The notes under the pieces: model-generated
What the model was told of the DNA's origin: nothing
The model's database searches: none
The model's input: only the letters and a program-made list of their open reading frames with translations
Made by a program: the position numbers and the translations under genes
NCBI RefSeq assembly: GCF_035222275.1
Contig: NC_085881.1
Span: 1,364,001-1,428,000 of the forward strand
DNA from: Podospora bellae-mahoneyi
Taxonomy: Eukaryota; Ascomycota; Sordariomycetes; Sordariales; Podosporaceae
DNA length: 64,000 bases
Direction: 5' to 3'
Part shown: positions 21,179-32,286 of the stretch, piece after piece
Numbering within the stretch: the first letter of the stretch is position 1
Layout of the letters: each line of letters starts with the position of its first letter

Positions 21179-23487
21179 GGATGATTTATGAAATTGTTTT
21201 TGAGGGGTTGATACCATGGGAGAGATAGCGCTGGATTTGTTTGCGAATTATGTAGCCTTGAAGTGTTTTAGCATCGAGTTTAGGTGATTTCGAGCTGTCT
21301 TTGCCAGAAATGTGAATTGTTTGAAGAACGTCCATTCATCCATCAAATTCTCCAGATCGAGATGCGACCACTGGTAAAAATGGCAAGTAAGGCAATGTCA
21401 AACTTGAGTTTCGACAGCTATGTCCTTGATAGCAAATGCCGGCAAGGCTCTGCCCTTCATCACGACAATACCACTTTTATAGTGCTTGTGCAACACCCAA
21501 CAAAAAGCAAAGTCAGCATCATCTTGTTTATGTCACCCTCTCTCGGTTTGGCCCAAAAAAAAAGACAGCTCCAGACCACAGATAAGAAGGATCCAGTGGC
21601 GTGCCCTGGCCCCCTCCTTCAGCAACAGCGGGCCGAAAGAATGGGTGTGGTGGGCTACAAAAAGGGGGTCTCTATGGCTTGCTATGTAGGTTGGCAAGTA
21701 CATCATAGGTACATCGGATACCAACCAACCAGGTCTTATCATCAACGTGGGAGAAAGAGCGATAAGTGTAAACAGCCAACCGCACCGAGACCAAGTAATG
21801 TTCGGCAGTTTTTGAAGCAAGCAGCGTCCAGTGATCTTGTTGCATACAATACCTATCTGGTCTTGAGCGGTTGTTGACAAACCAAGATCTTGTTTACTTG
21901 ACCGCTGACATGAGGACTAAGTATCACCAAGGCAGGCCGAAACTGCCGAGATCTCTCAACATTCTCACCTACCTAATGTACAGACCTTCACACTGCATTG
22001 TGCTGTAGTTATGGGAATGTATTGTGTCGCTTTCAAGCGCCATCCCCTCATTTGTCTGATCTGTCTCATGACCGTCACCGTCACAGCCATCACACAGAAA
22101 TCCAGCCTCGTTTTCCCCTGAAAAGAGCACAGACGGAAGTTCGACAGCGAGAAGAAAAGGGGGGGGAAACCCGACAGTTTGGTTTTGCCGCTTTGATTGG
22201 GAATTTCCCCAAGGTGGTCCATGTTCTATTGGGCGGGATGGGGGATTGGTGAGGGGGGAACCAACAGATGGATAACCAAGGAAAATCAATCTATGTGACA
22301 GTGTGCCGTGGTTGATGCGCTGCATGCATGATGATGGAGCTGCGGATGATGAATGGCTTGCTTTGGTGGGGGTGGGATAGGTACTGTAGGGAAAGGTGAG
22401 ATGATGCACAAGAGGAGACGGAGACACAGATTGTCATTACCAGCACAACACAGCAGGTGTCAGTTGATGTCATGTTGCTGGGCCCGAAAGATGCGGGCCT
22501 GCCAGTGGGTGAATGGATGGCCAAGTGGATTGGTGGTGAAGTGCTCACCGGATTGAGAGAATGTGTGAGAGAGATGGTTGGGTTCTTGGGGGCCAAAGTT
22601 TATCGAGAGAACTTTCAGCTGGTTCCCTATCGGGAAAAGAGTGGGCCACGGGTAAAAGAGCGGTTTGCCAATCACGACGGGCGGGTTGGTTGAACTCGCA
22701 GGGGCCCTTGCATGGGCAGTGACCACTTCTGGGCTGTGAATGGTCAATGCTGCTGAGCACATGCATTGCTAGCGTGCGACCTTGGGACGGCACAGCGGCT
22801 TTGGCATCTCTGAGAGAGTGACGATCACTCTGTGAGCATTTTCAAACGGTGCAAGACAACCCCCAATCACACCAACCATAGAGGTTGAACCCCCGCCCGC
22901 CACCATGGGCCACCCTTTTAATGCGTTGAACAGGACCCCGGAGGTGGTTGACGGCTGAGTATGATGAGTGGGAGGTGTGTCCAGCTCGGTGGCTGTTGTC
23001 TGTGTTTGTGCTGTTGTTTCCCTTCACCAACAACAATCCAAGTCTCGTCACTGTCACATCTGCAAAAGCACAAGCTTCCAGTCTCTTTTTCTCCAGGGAC
23101 CCATCCAGACAAAAGTGCGCGCTTAACCTGACATCCCGAAGATCGAAGCGCGTTTCTCCTCTGTTTTACTCTATAATATAATACCGTCATCGTGCCACCA
23201 GGAAAGAAGAGAGGCAGGTCTGAATGTCACACAGAAAATCTGGACGGCAATAAACGTCTATTCTTCCCGTTCCTAGCTGCTGCTGCATCCTCCCCGCACA
23301 GCACCGCATAATACCCAGTACCCGACAGGAATAACGACGGACGAAAGACGGCAGAACCCAGCGAGCGGTTCATTTCTGCAACTGCAACCAAACCACATAA
23401 ACTCAGACGCCACACATCACCACAGTTCAGAGATCATCCCCACTGCTCCTCCAACCGTGCGCGTGGAGGAGGGCTACCTGAGGCAGG
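21179..23487. other. Gene-poor stretch of about 2.3 kb
   Basis: No coding frame with family resemblance. It contains the 3' region of the Nta1-like gene and the long leader and promoter of the cysteine-rich membrane protein that follows. Confidence 0.45.
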
Positions 23488-25156
23488 ATGCCGTCCACTG
23501 CTGCTCGCCTTGCCCTCGCGGCTCTGGTGACAGTAACGACCTCACCGCTGGCCGCCAACGCTCTGCTGGGCACACCTGGATCACCATGCGAGAAGCACTG
23601 CAGCAACCAGCAGGACCACACGGCGCGGGATGAGATTGTTTGTGATAGGAGCAGCATAGGGAAGACAGCGGCTGGGATAGTATGGGAGAACTGCATCAAT
23701 TGTCAGCTGAGGAGCAACTACACATCTGGGACCATGTCGGATCAGGCTGCTTTGCTTTGTACGTCTCCTCCGGTTTCCTTCTCCCCAACATGCCTATATG
23801 GCAAGACTGATATTGACAAATCTTAGACAACCTTCGATTTGCCATGGACACCTGCCTATGGCATAGTGGCGACAGCACACCATGCACCGGATCGTAAGTC
23901 AACAACCCCCCTCCCCCCTAAGTCTGCCTGGGCTTTGCCCGGCAGCCACGCCGCAATCCTCCCGTATGCCTCCGTGCTGACAGCGCCTCAGGACAGCATG
24001 CGGTCCGCTGGAAGATGCCGTGGAGTTTCGCAGGAATGACACTTCCGGTCGAACCCCACACGGCTTTTGTGACCTATGGGAAGAGAACTTTATTCCTCGA
24101 TGCTCACCATGCCTAGCTGGTGAACAGCGAGGTCGCGGCCTCTTCCTCAACAACTACCTCTGGATCCTCGAGGCTGCTTGCGAACAAAAACCAGATCCAG
24201 GATATACCATCGCCATCCAAGGCGAAGTCTTTGGTGAAAACACCGTCACCATCGTTCCACCAGAAACCACCCTCGTCGGCGTCCCAACACCAGATTATGG
24301 TCCTGTCTCCCTCGGCGCTAGGGTGGGCATCGCCTTTGGTGGCATTGCGCTTCTTCTTGTTCTGGCCGGCTTCTTCATTGTCTGCAATGGCAAGAGAAGA
24401 AGACGGGCTTTTTTAAGGGAGCTGGAAAAGCGCCACGCGCAAGCAAACCACAGGTATGGTGGCGGAGGAGGTGACATGTTTGAGACACCGGTTAGTCAGC
24501 GACCACTTAGGGGGTGGGAGAATGAGAGTCCTGTCTCTGCAGCCACCGAGGCGACGGAACGAACACTACCGCGATATATCTCGCCATACACGAGCACCTA
24601 CAACAGCCCCGTTTCTGGACCAGGAGGGTCGGCGACGGTAGCGGCAAACTGGCCGTCGTTGTCACCACAGCAGATGCACAGCCAACGACTGGATCAGTTA
24701 TTACAGCAGCAGTCACCTGCGCACGGGTCCCCGCCACCGGCTTTTACACAGTGGCCTTCGGTTGGGCAGGAGAAGATGGTTATGCAGACGTATACGCAGC
24801 ACGAGAAGCGACAGAATGAGATTGCTATCGGGCTTGCGCTGGGAGGGGATGAGGCGAGCTTGAGGAGCAAGCCGTCCAATGGGACGATGAATAATGATCG
24901 GTATGGGTACCCGGTGGAGGACAAGGGGAAGCAGAGGGATGAGGTGTATGAGTTGAAGGAGGTCGAGAGTCCGTATAATGGGCACGGTGGGGAGGGGATG
25001 GTGCATGGGAGTAATAATCCTTATTATCAGATGCCGAGCCCACCACAGGCACCGGTGCTGCACCACCCTGGTTATGGGAGAGCACATGGGAGTCGGCCTG
25101 GGTCGGGGGATAAGGGGGCGACGGGGCTGGGGTTGCAGAGTGTGCCTGTCTCATGA
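23488..25156 (+). CDS. Cysteine-rich single-pass membrane protein, paralogue A
   Basis: Exons 23488-23758, 23827-23893 and 23992-25156, 500 aa. A signal peptide (residues 1-25) is followed by an ectodomain of about 195 residues with regularly placed cysteines: SPCEKHC, EIVCD, ENCINCQ, then YNLRFAMDTC, STPC, STACGPL, GFCDLW, RCSPC and AACEQ. One membrane helix (about 223-245, ALLLVLAGFFIVC) is followed by KRRRR and a 250-residue Gln/Ser/Pro-rich tail, presumably cytoplasmic. Intron 1 lies in phase 1 directly before YNLR, the same place and phase as in paralogue B at 32287-33966, and both share ACGPL and the paired Cys motifs. Ligand and function are unknown; a cell-surface sensor or adhesion role is only inferred from layout. 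It is followed 920 bp downstream by CBF5. Confidence 0.8.
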
Positions 25157-26077
25157 TGGAGAGATGGGGGTGTTTTTGTTGGTTTTGGTTTTGAACTGCT
25201 TTGAACTATAATACCCGCCCCCTGAGATGACAGGGTGCATTTGGAGTTAGGTTTTGAGATGACGGGTTTTTTGTTGGGGTCTTGGATAGTGTATAAGGTT
25301 GGATATGGGTATATATTTGCGAGAAAGGGTTCGGTACCTCTTCCCTGGGATGAGTAGACAGGAGATACTCCCAGGTATTATGAAAGTGCTCCAGATGATG
25401 CTCTCTGTAGAGTTTAGCCACGATATTATCACATCGCAGTTGCCACTTCTCAACCAAACTGCCCATCTTCATGCACCCACAGGATGTGATTAGACTGGTA
25501 GTCACACAGAGGTCTTCAGGGGGTGTCAAGACAAGGCCATGCTCCAGATGCTGGATTCCATTGTCGAGTCGCTGGCTAATGTCTAACAACAGTGACAATT
25601 GATGGGCCCGAGCTTCTCTCAACACCGGATATCTGCATATCTACTCACGATAACAGGGCTCGAAGCCACGCCATGCCTCATCAAGTTAGCGCTCTCCCGC
25701 CAAGCCAGACAGTTCCCCACATTATCTTTTTTGGCCTTCGTAAGAAAAATTTTGGAGAGCTTCACTCTGAGCTGCTTGCTTTCTCTCGATCGCTTCATCT
25801 CGACCAACACCACGGTGGACAAATCGTGCGGCTCCTGAAGACCCTCCCTCTACCAGACAGCCGTCCGAATCGTGAGCCCTTTTATTCACGGACCACCCAT
25901 ATCACCACTGTTTTCATTTTCTCAATTCACCTGTCCCCAAGTCGCAAATCCAGCGCGTCGAGAAAACAGATACCCGACTGACATTAGTCCCCCGCTACTT
26001 CGTCACCAACAACAACAAAAACAACAACAACAAGACCAATCGCGAGTTGAATATATCGAATTGCGATATCATTTACG
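25157..26077. other. Intergenic region with CBF5 promoter
   Basis: About 920 bp. A minus-strand open stretch at 25206-25625 reads like a protein (EHGLVLTPPEDLCVTTSL, then TSCGCMKMGSLVEKW) but has no early ATG and no identified partner exon, so it is treated as a possible remnant rather than a gene. CAA-rich sequence at 26007-26035 forms part of the CBF5 leader. Confidence 0.35.
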
Positions 26078-27631
26078 ATGTCCGTCTCCAAGGATGTCAT
26101 CATGCCCTCGTCGGCTCCCGCTCCCCCTGTGAACGACAATGAGCTCCCCCTCCTTCTGAAGGGCTACAACGACATGCTCGTCCGCACCAACCATTGGACC
26201 CCCATCCCCTATGGTTGTGCCCCCCACAAGCGTGATATCAAGTCCTACATCTCCAGCGGTGTTATCAACCTTGACAAGCCTTCCAACCCTTCCTCCCACG
26301 AGGTTGTCGCCTGGCTCAAGCGCATGCTTCGGTACGTCGTGTGTCAAATCGAGAAGAGAGATGGTTGGGAAAAGCGGCTAATGGAAAATATGTCGTAGCG
26401 TTGAGAAGACTGGTCACTCTGGTACCCTTGATCCCAAGGTCACTGGCTGCTTGAGTAAGTTGGAGAAAAAAGCCCTGTGCGATTGCATCGGTGGGGCCAA
26501 AGTTACTAACATGGTGGGAAAACAGTTGTCTGCGTTGATCGCGCTACTCGTCTCGTCAAGGCCCAGCAGGGCGCTGGTAAGGAGTACGTTTGCGTGATCC
26601 GTCTCCACGACAAGGTCCCTGGTGGCGAGGCTGCCTTCGCTCAGGCCCTCGAGACCCTCACTGGTGCTCTTTTCCAGCGGCCCCCTCTTATTTCGGCCGT
26701 CAAGCGTCAGCTCCGTATCCGTACCATCCACGAGAGCAAGCTCATTGAGTTCGACAATGACCGCCACCTTGGTGTCTTCTGGGTGTCTTGCGAGGCCGGC
26801 ACCTACATTCGTACTCTCTGCGTTCACCTTGGTCTTCTCCTCGGTGTTGGCGCTCACATGCAGGAGCTTCGCCGTGTCCGCTCCGGTGTCATGTCTGAGG
26901 ACGATGGCAAGCTTGTCACGCTTCACGATGTTCTCGATGCCCAGTGGGCCTACGACAACGGCGGTGACGAAACCCTCCTTCGCAAGGTCATCCACCCCCT
27001 GGAGACTCTCTTGTGCACTTACAAGCGTCTCGTTGTTAAGGATACCGCTGTCAACGCCATCTGCTACGGTGCCAAGCTCACGTTGCCCGGTCTGTTGAGA
27101 TACTCCAAGGACATTGATGTGCACGAGGAGGTTGTTCTCATCACCACCAAGGGTGAGGCTATTGCTATTGGTATTGCGCAGATGAGCACTGTCGAGATGT
27201 CGACCTGCGACCACGGCGTCGTTGCCAAGGTCAAGCGCTGCATCATGGAGCGCGACCTTTACCCCCGCCGCTGGGGTCTCGGCCCTACTGCCATTGAGAA
27301 GAAGAAGTTGAAGTCCGATGGCAAGCTTGACAAGTATGGCCGCGCCAATGAGAACACCCCCGCCGCCTGGAAGGCCAGCTACCAGGATTACTCTGAGTCC
27401 CAGCAGAGCGCTGAGGCTGCCGCCCAGGAGGCTGCTGTCCCTCCCACCCCTGTCAAGGCTGCTGAGCCCGCTGCCGCTCCCGCCGCTTCCTCTCCTGTTA
27501 GGGAGGAGAAGGAAAAGAAGCGCAAGAGCAAGCACGAGGGCGAGACCGCCGAGGAGAAGGCGGAGCGCAAGAAGGCCAAGAAGGAAAAGAAGGAGAAGAA
27601 GTCCAAGAAGGATGCTGAGGATAGCGAGTAA
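26078..27631 (+). CDS. CBF5: H/ACA snoRNP pseudouridine synthase Cbf5 (dyskerin)
   Basis: Exons 26078-26331, 26399-26454 and 26526-27631, 471 aa. Catalytic subunit of H/ACA RNPs, which isomerises uridines in rRNA and snRNA in the nucleolus under guide RNA. The dyskerin-like N-terminus ([18 protein letters not shown]) is followed by the TruB core: [19 protein letters not shown], then [12 protein letters not shown] with catalytic Asp96, [14 protein letters not shown], and [16 protein letters not shown]. The PUA domain spans roughly 265-345 ([18 protein letters not shown]). The tail ends in Lys/Glu runs ([14 protein letters not shown]) typical of fungal Cbf5. The middle exon is only 56 bp and carries the catalytic loop. 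Codon use is strongly C-ending, as in highly expressed genes, which also opens a long antisense frame with no meaning of its own. Confidence 0.98.
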
Positions 27632-28125
27632 TGGATTTTTGAGATGCTCTGATCTTCTTTTTTTCTCTGTCGGTTTGCACACACAACCTCTGGGCGTTTT
27701 TATTTGGGGGCTGGTCAAGGGAAAAATCGGAGGGCGTTCTGGGAGTTTTTGTCCTGTCTGATTATCATGGCATACAGCTTGTTGGGGTAGCACGTTATGC
27801 ATTATACCTGGAGCTTTGCGAGTTTTGTGTCGGGGGTGGCGGTGGATGTTTATATAGCTGTATGTAGTAAGAATGGAGAGTTGTACGATATATTTTGGGT
27901 GTGATGGGAATGGTTGTGGCTTTGACGTGAGTAATTGTTTCGTGGTGTCTTGACAGCATCTCCAACACCTTGAAGTTCTCAACTCCAAGCATAACCATGA
28001 TTTTGTATGCTCCATGCTGAATATCTCCTTGGAGATTTGCAGCCACATGATTTACGATTGTTGACTATGAATTGAGAATAGCTTCATATACTTTGAATGC
28101 GGCTTGACGGAACATCAAATAAACA

Positions 28126-28258
28126 GCGGGTTTAGCTCAGTTGGGAGAGCGTCAGACTGAAGTCAAAACTTCATTTTCATCGGTTAAAATGATATCCCGA
28201 GAAATTTGGTATCAGAAAGACAATCTGAAGGTCGTGTGTTCGATCCACACAAACCGCA
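28126..28258 (+). tRNA. tRNA-Phe (GAA) with 60-nt intron
   Basis: The 5' half 28126-28162 (GCGGGTTTAGCTCAG...) carries the D-arm and anticodon GAA. An intron at 28163-28222 follows position 37. The 3' half 28223-28258 completes the anticodon stem (TCAGA/TCTGA), variable loop, T-arm GTGTG-TTCGATC-CACAC and acceptor. The mature length is 73 nt with discriminator A. The acceptor stem pairs except at position 5-68, which reads G opposite A. A 60-nt intron is long for a tRNA-Phe. It contains ACTTC, which could pair with the anticodon region. Confidence 0.93.
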
Positions 28259-29043
28259 CTGTTTTCCTTTTGGGCATTTTCACTTCCCAAGCCATGTTTG
28301 ACTTTTTGTCTTTGGGAGGTCTTCAGTCTATATGTTGAGCTCTTTAGCTCAACATGTCAACTTCTGGTTCGGCAACTTTTACATGCCCGCTGGGATTCGG
28401 AAAGAGAGATCGGGGTTTCATCACGGCATCACGCCAATGGGTCTTTTTGACTTTGGAGGCGTCACAATGCTCATGAGGCGTGAGCCGACCGAGCTGTGCA
28501 GTTGACGACGGGTGAGCTAGGTTGATTAGGGGAGGGCAATGGTGTTGAGATCAGCACGAGCTATGGGGTTGTTAGTGGGTTTTTGGTGTAAAGTCTGGAT
28601 CATTGGGGGAGTGGTATTCTTGAGCTTGAGGGAAAGGTCATGAAGTACTATGCTTTCCAGGCTTACAGAGGCTTGATGGCATTTTTTCCAGTGAAGAGGG
28701 ATTTTCACTGAGCACTGAAGATCCTGCACAATCGATTGGGCGACTACGACACGACAGACGCTTCCTCATCTCAACCGTCCCCATCTGTGCGGTTGCCGAA
28801 GAGTACAGCTTCTCACTTTGGTAAGTTGCAGCTCCCTAGCGCGCATATACGCAATCCCCAACACGATTCGGACAGTAGATACAGTCCAGATTGGGCAAGC
28901 AAACAGAAGAAGAACAATGGAAGTTCTTGTCCTTCTGAAAGGACTTTGATCTTATCAAGATACCTTACCTACTTTTCTGGCACCTGGCTTTTCTTGCTTT
29001 GACCTCCGATTCTTACTGACAAACAATCACCACCCCTTTCCAG

Positions 29044-29079
<36 letters not shown>

Positions 29080-29403
29080 CTTGACACAGGCATCAAGTGA
29101 CAAAGACCCTCTGTGCGGCTGCGCAGACTTTTACGAGAGGATAGGGAGAGGGTTTTGTAATGATGTCAATCTTTTAAGAATTTCTCTCTTGTTTCTTGAG
29201 ACTTTTGGATATTGTTTTCTTTCCTCGCTGTCGGCTTCTGACGATCTTGTCTGATTGCTAGGCCTCCTCTATCGGGAGAGCTGAGAGACGGCTGCTCTGC
29301 TTGAACTATAGCCAGCCATCAACCGGTTTGGGTCCGAACTCAACTCTTTTTCGCCACACACCTCTTTTATTAGGTTTCTAGAGGGTAAACAAACAAGAGC
29401 ATC
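28259..29403. other. Intergenic region with a 32-base T run
   Basis: About 1.1 kb without a gene. A homopolymer of 32 T lies at 29048-29079, some 325 bp before the GH43 start codon. No pol III gene or transposon ends were found around it. Confidence 0.5.
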
Positions 29404-30468
29404 ATGCTCCCCACGCTCGTTACCCTCCTCCTCCTCCTCCTCCTCCTCCACCTCTCGCTTCTCCCCCTCGTCACCGCGACCGCATCCCCGTTATTAAACC
29501 GTGATTTTCCCGTAAGTTGAACCCCCTGTTCTTCTATAGGTAGGTAGACCATCCTAACCCCCTCCTAGGACCCCTCCATCCTCCACGACTCCTCAGGAAC
29601 CTACTACGCCTTCGCCACCTCCCTCCTCACCGGCCCCTCCCCAAAAAACATCCAAGTCGCCTCCGCCCCTTCCCCGTTGGGACCGTGGACCTACCTCGAC
29701 ATCGACCCCCTCCCCAACCCGGGCTCCTGGACCTCGGGCCCCGGCTCTTTGACCTGGGCCCCCTCGGTGGTCCGGCTATCAGACAACTCCTACGTGATGT
29801 ACTACTCTGGCCAGCTCTCCGGCAACAACAGCGCATACCACTGCATCGGCGCCGCCAAGTCAACCTCCTCCGTCACAGGTCCGTACACACCCCTATCCCA
29901 GCCAATCGCTTGTCCCCTTTCCCAAGGCGGGGCGATCGACCCGGCCGGGTTCCTGGACCCCCTGACAGGGAAACGGTATCTGGTCTACAAGGTTGATGGG
30001 AACTCCCTCGGGAATGGGGGTTCGTGTGGGAACAGTGTTGCTCCTCAGGTTCCGACCCCGATAGTATTGCAGCGGGTGGCGGATGATGGGATCACTTTCG
30101 TTGGGGAGAGGGTCACAATACTGGATCGGACGGAGGAGGATGGGCCGTTGGTGGAGGCGCCGGATTTGTGGTTTGACTGGGGGACGGGGACGTATGTGCT
30201 TTTTTATAGTAATCATTGTTGGAGCGAGGAGGGGTACTCGGTGAATTATGCCACGAGCGGGGAGGTAACGGGGGTGTACAAGAGGGCGAGTAAGGGGAGT
30301 TTGGTTGCTACGGGGGATGGGTTGGGGGTTGTCGCGCCGGGGGGTGCGAGCGCGGTGGGGAGGGTGGATGAGGACGGTGGGGGGAACAGGACGAGTATTG
30401 TTTTTCATGGGAACTGTGGGGAGGGGAGGTGTTTGTTCGGGGTTGATGTTAGTATTGGGCTTTCGTGA
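29404..30468 (+). CDS. Secreted glycoside hydrolase family 43 enzyme
   Basis: Exons 29404-29511 and 29569-30468, 335 aa. A long Leu-run signal peptide (residues 1-27) precedes the GH43 five-blade propeller start NRDFPDPSIL. GH43 members cut arabinofuranosyl or xylosyl linkages in plant cell-wall polymers. Candidate catalytic residues: Asp37 as base (DFPDPS), Asp160 as pKa modulator (GAIDPAGFLD) and Glu232 as acid (PLVEAPDLW). The intron falls exactly before DPS. The enzyme lacks an added carbohydrate-binding module and is short for the family but complete. Synonymous choice changes from C-ending in the first third to G-rich in the last third. The substrate cannot be told from sequence alone. 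It has no CAZyme neighbour here. Confidence 0.88.
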
Positions 30469-32286
30469 GGGATACAGGGATATGAGTTTGGGTATGAGGT
30501 AAGGAGAGATCTCATGATGGATATGAAAGCACATGGTTGGATGGTGGTTCGAGATGGGGACAGTGCTATAGTAAGCGAGACGAAGAGATATGGCGGGATG
30601 GATATCAAAAGGCGTACATAGATGAATTAATGTGTAATACGATTTTCATACTTGAAGTCGCTTTCTTTGCCATGCTGAAGAGCTTCTTCAAACAATCCAT
30701 GCACGGCTCAACAAGTGGTAGCAGAGACGAAACGCACAACCCTCCAGATGGGACGAACCAGATCCGCAGACGAGATGGTCGTCTGGTCTCAAGATTGGGT
30801 CTCGAGATCTGTGGGTGGTGGCCTATAAAGTGGCCGATATAACGGCCATGCCGCACCTCCATGGCCATATGGGGAGCCGCCCACCACCCCCTGGAAAGGG
30901 GAATCCGCTGTGATCTTGCTCTTTACGTGCGTCTTCAGTTACAAGTTGCAAGATGGTGTTTTTGAGACAAGTCATGTTTTCGAAGACTTGGTAACGAAGC
31001 TTCAGGAATTGGCATCGTTGTGAGGCAACTCGAAGAAGACAAAGATAGAGGCTGTGGTGATGGAAATAGAAGCAGTACCAGAGCTGAGGAGCCCTCGGTT
31101 AGTCTGTGCTCTATAGGATCGTCGATGCCCCACGCTGGCACCACCATCCATCTCTTGACTGTCTTGGTTGCTGTGTCTGCGTCACGGGACGAGATGGACG
31201 GGAAGATGGAAAAGAGTCTGTTTGAGGGCGATAGCTGGATCCCTCGAGTTGAGATCCGAGCGCGAGACTCGCAGAAAAAGACAAGAGATCACAGCGACGG
31301 GAAGAGCGCTCGCAGCGGGTAAACGGCGCTGTAAAGTCACAGCAGGTATGTGATCCTCCCAGTGTCGTGCAGGTGCAGTTGGTGCAAGAAGCGAATGAGC
31401 TTTGGGCAGCGCCGGATGTTCGTTTAAGCTTCCAACCCCCCATTCCCAAAGGGGATTAGCCCATGATCTTGGTGATCTCCAAGCGCCCGCCAAGACACCC
31501 TTTCCCAGATTTCTCACTCTGAACCTGAACCTCGCCGACACTCGGCATGGGCCTGGGCAGCGGGCGAAGCGCTGCGGCCGCAGATATTGACGATTTCAGA
31601 ATGCCGGGTTTGGGTATTTTCCAATATGTCTTGAAGACCATCACCGTCACGGTCACTCACCATCACTGTCACCATTACCGCCACGCTGCAAGGCTGGATG
31701 GACGAGCCAAGTGCTGGGAAGAGAGGAACACTGACGATGGAAACCATCTCCTTCTGTCAACACACCACCACACACCACTTCTCCTCCATCAACAGTGCAA
31801 CGACACAACGGTTTTGGGTTGATGATGGTTTCTAAGAATTGACTGCAGCATGCACATCTCCATTGGCCAATCCGTCCGAGAGCGTTGCTGCCGACCAGAC
31901 GAGCTTAGGTACGGTCCATCTGCCGACTGTCAGCCCTGATTGGACTGGCTGGCATAGGGACCTGGCCGGGGGTTCACCAGCGGCACATTGACAAGACTAT
32001 CAGCTCCCATCACACCCTCAATGCAGGTTGGCACACCATCTGAATGCCTCCCCACTTGCCTGTTCTGGCCCCCGTCACGTCCACATTCCCCTTGACGGCG
32101 GCTCCAGAATCGATACTTGTACTGGAGTGAATCCACCTCCTCCATGTTCTTGGGTTCTTGTTGCCACTCTCGCTCGTTTGGTCCCATCGACAACCACCCT
32201 TCTTTCTTCTTCAGTCCGCCCTTTTCATCATATAGTTAATTTACCTAATTCTCCCAGGCTGGATCCTGGTTCTTTACCGCTTTACA
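30469..32286. other. Gene-poor stretch of about 1.8 kb
   Basis: No coding frame is supported. The end, with CACAC-rich and CATCACCGTCAC stretches around 31640-31690 and a pyrimidine-rich leader before 32287, is probably the promoter of paralogue B. Confidence 0.45.

Noticed and set aside
26414-28048. A 544-codon minus-strand open frame over CBF5
   Set aside because: It is the mirror of CBF5's strong C-ending codon bias. Its Leu/Gly-rich translation has no motif, and it overlaps a well-supported gene.
29048-29079. A T run as the tail of a retroposed sequence
   Set aside because: No LINE or SINE body, no pol III promoter and no target duplication beside it; a simple homopolymer.
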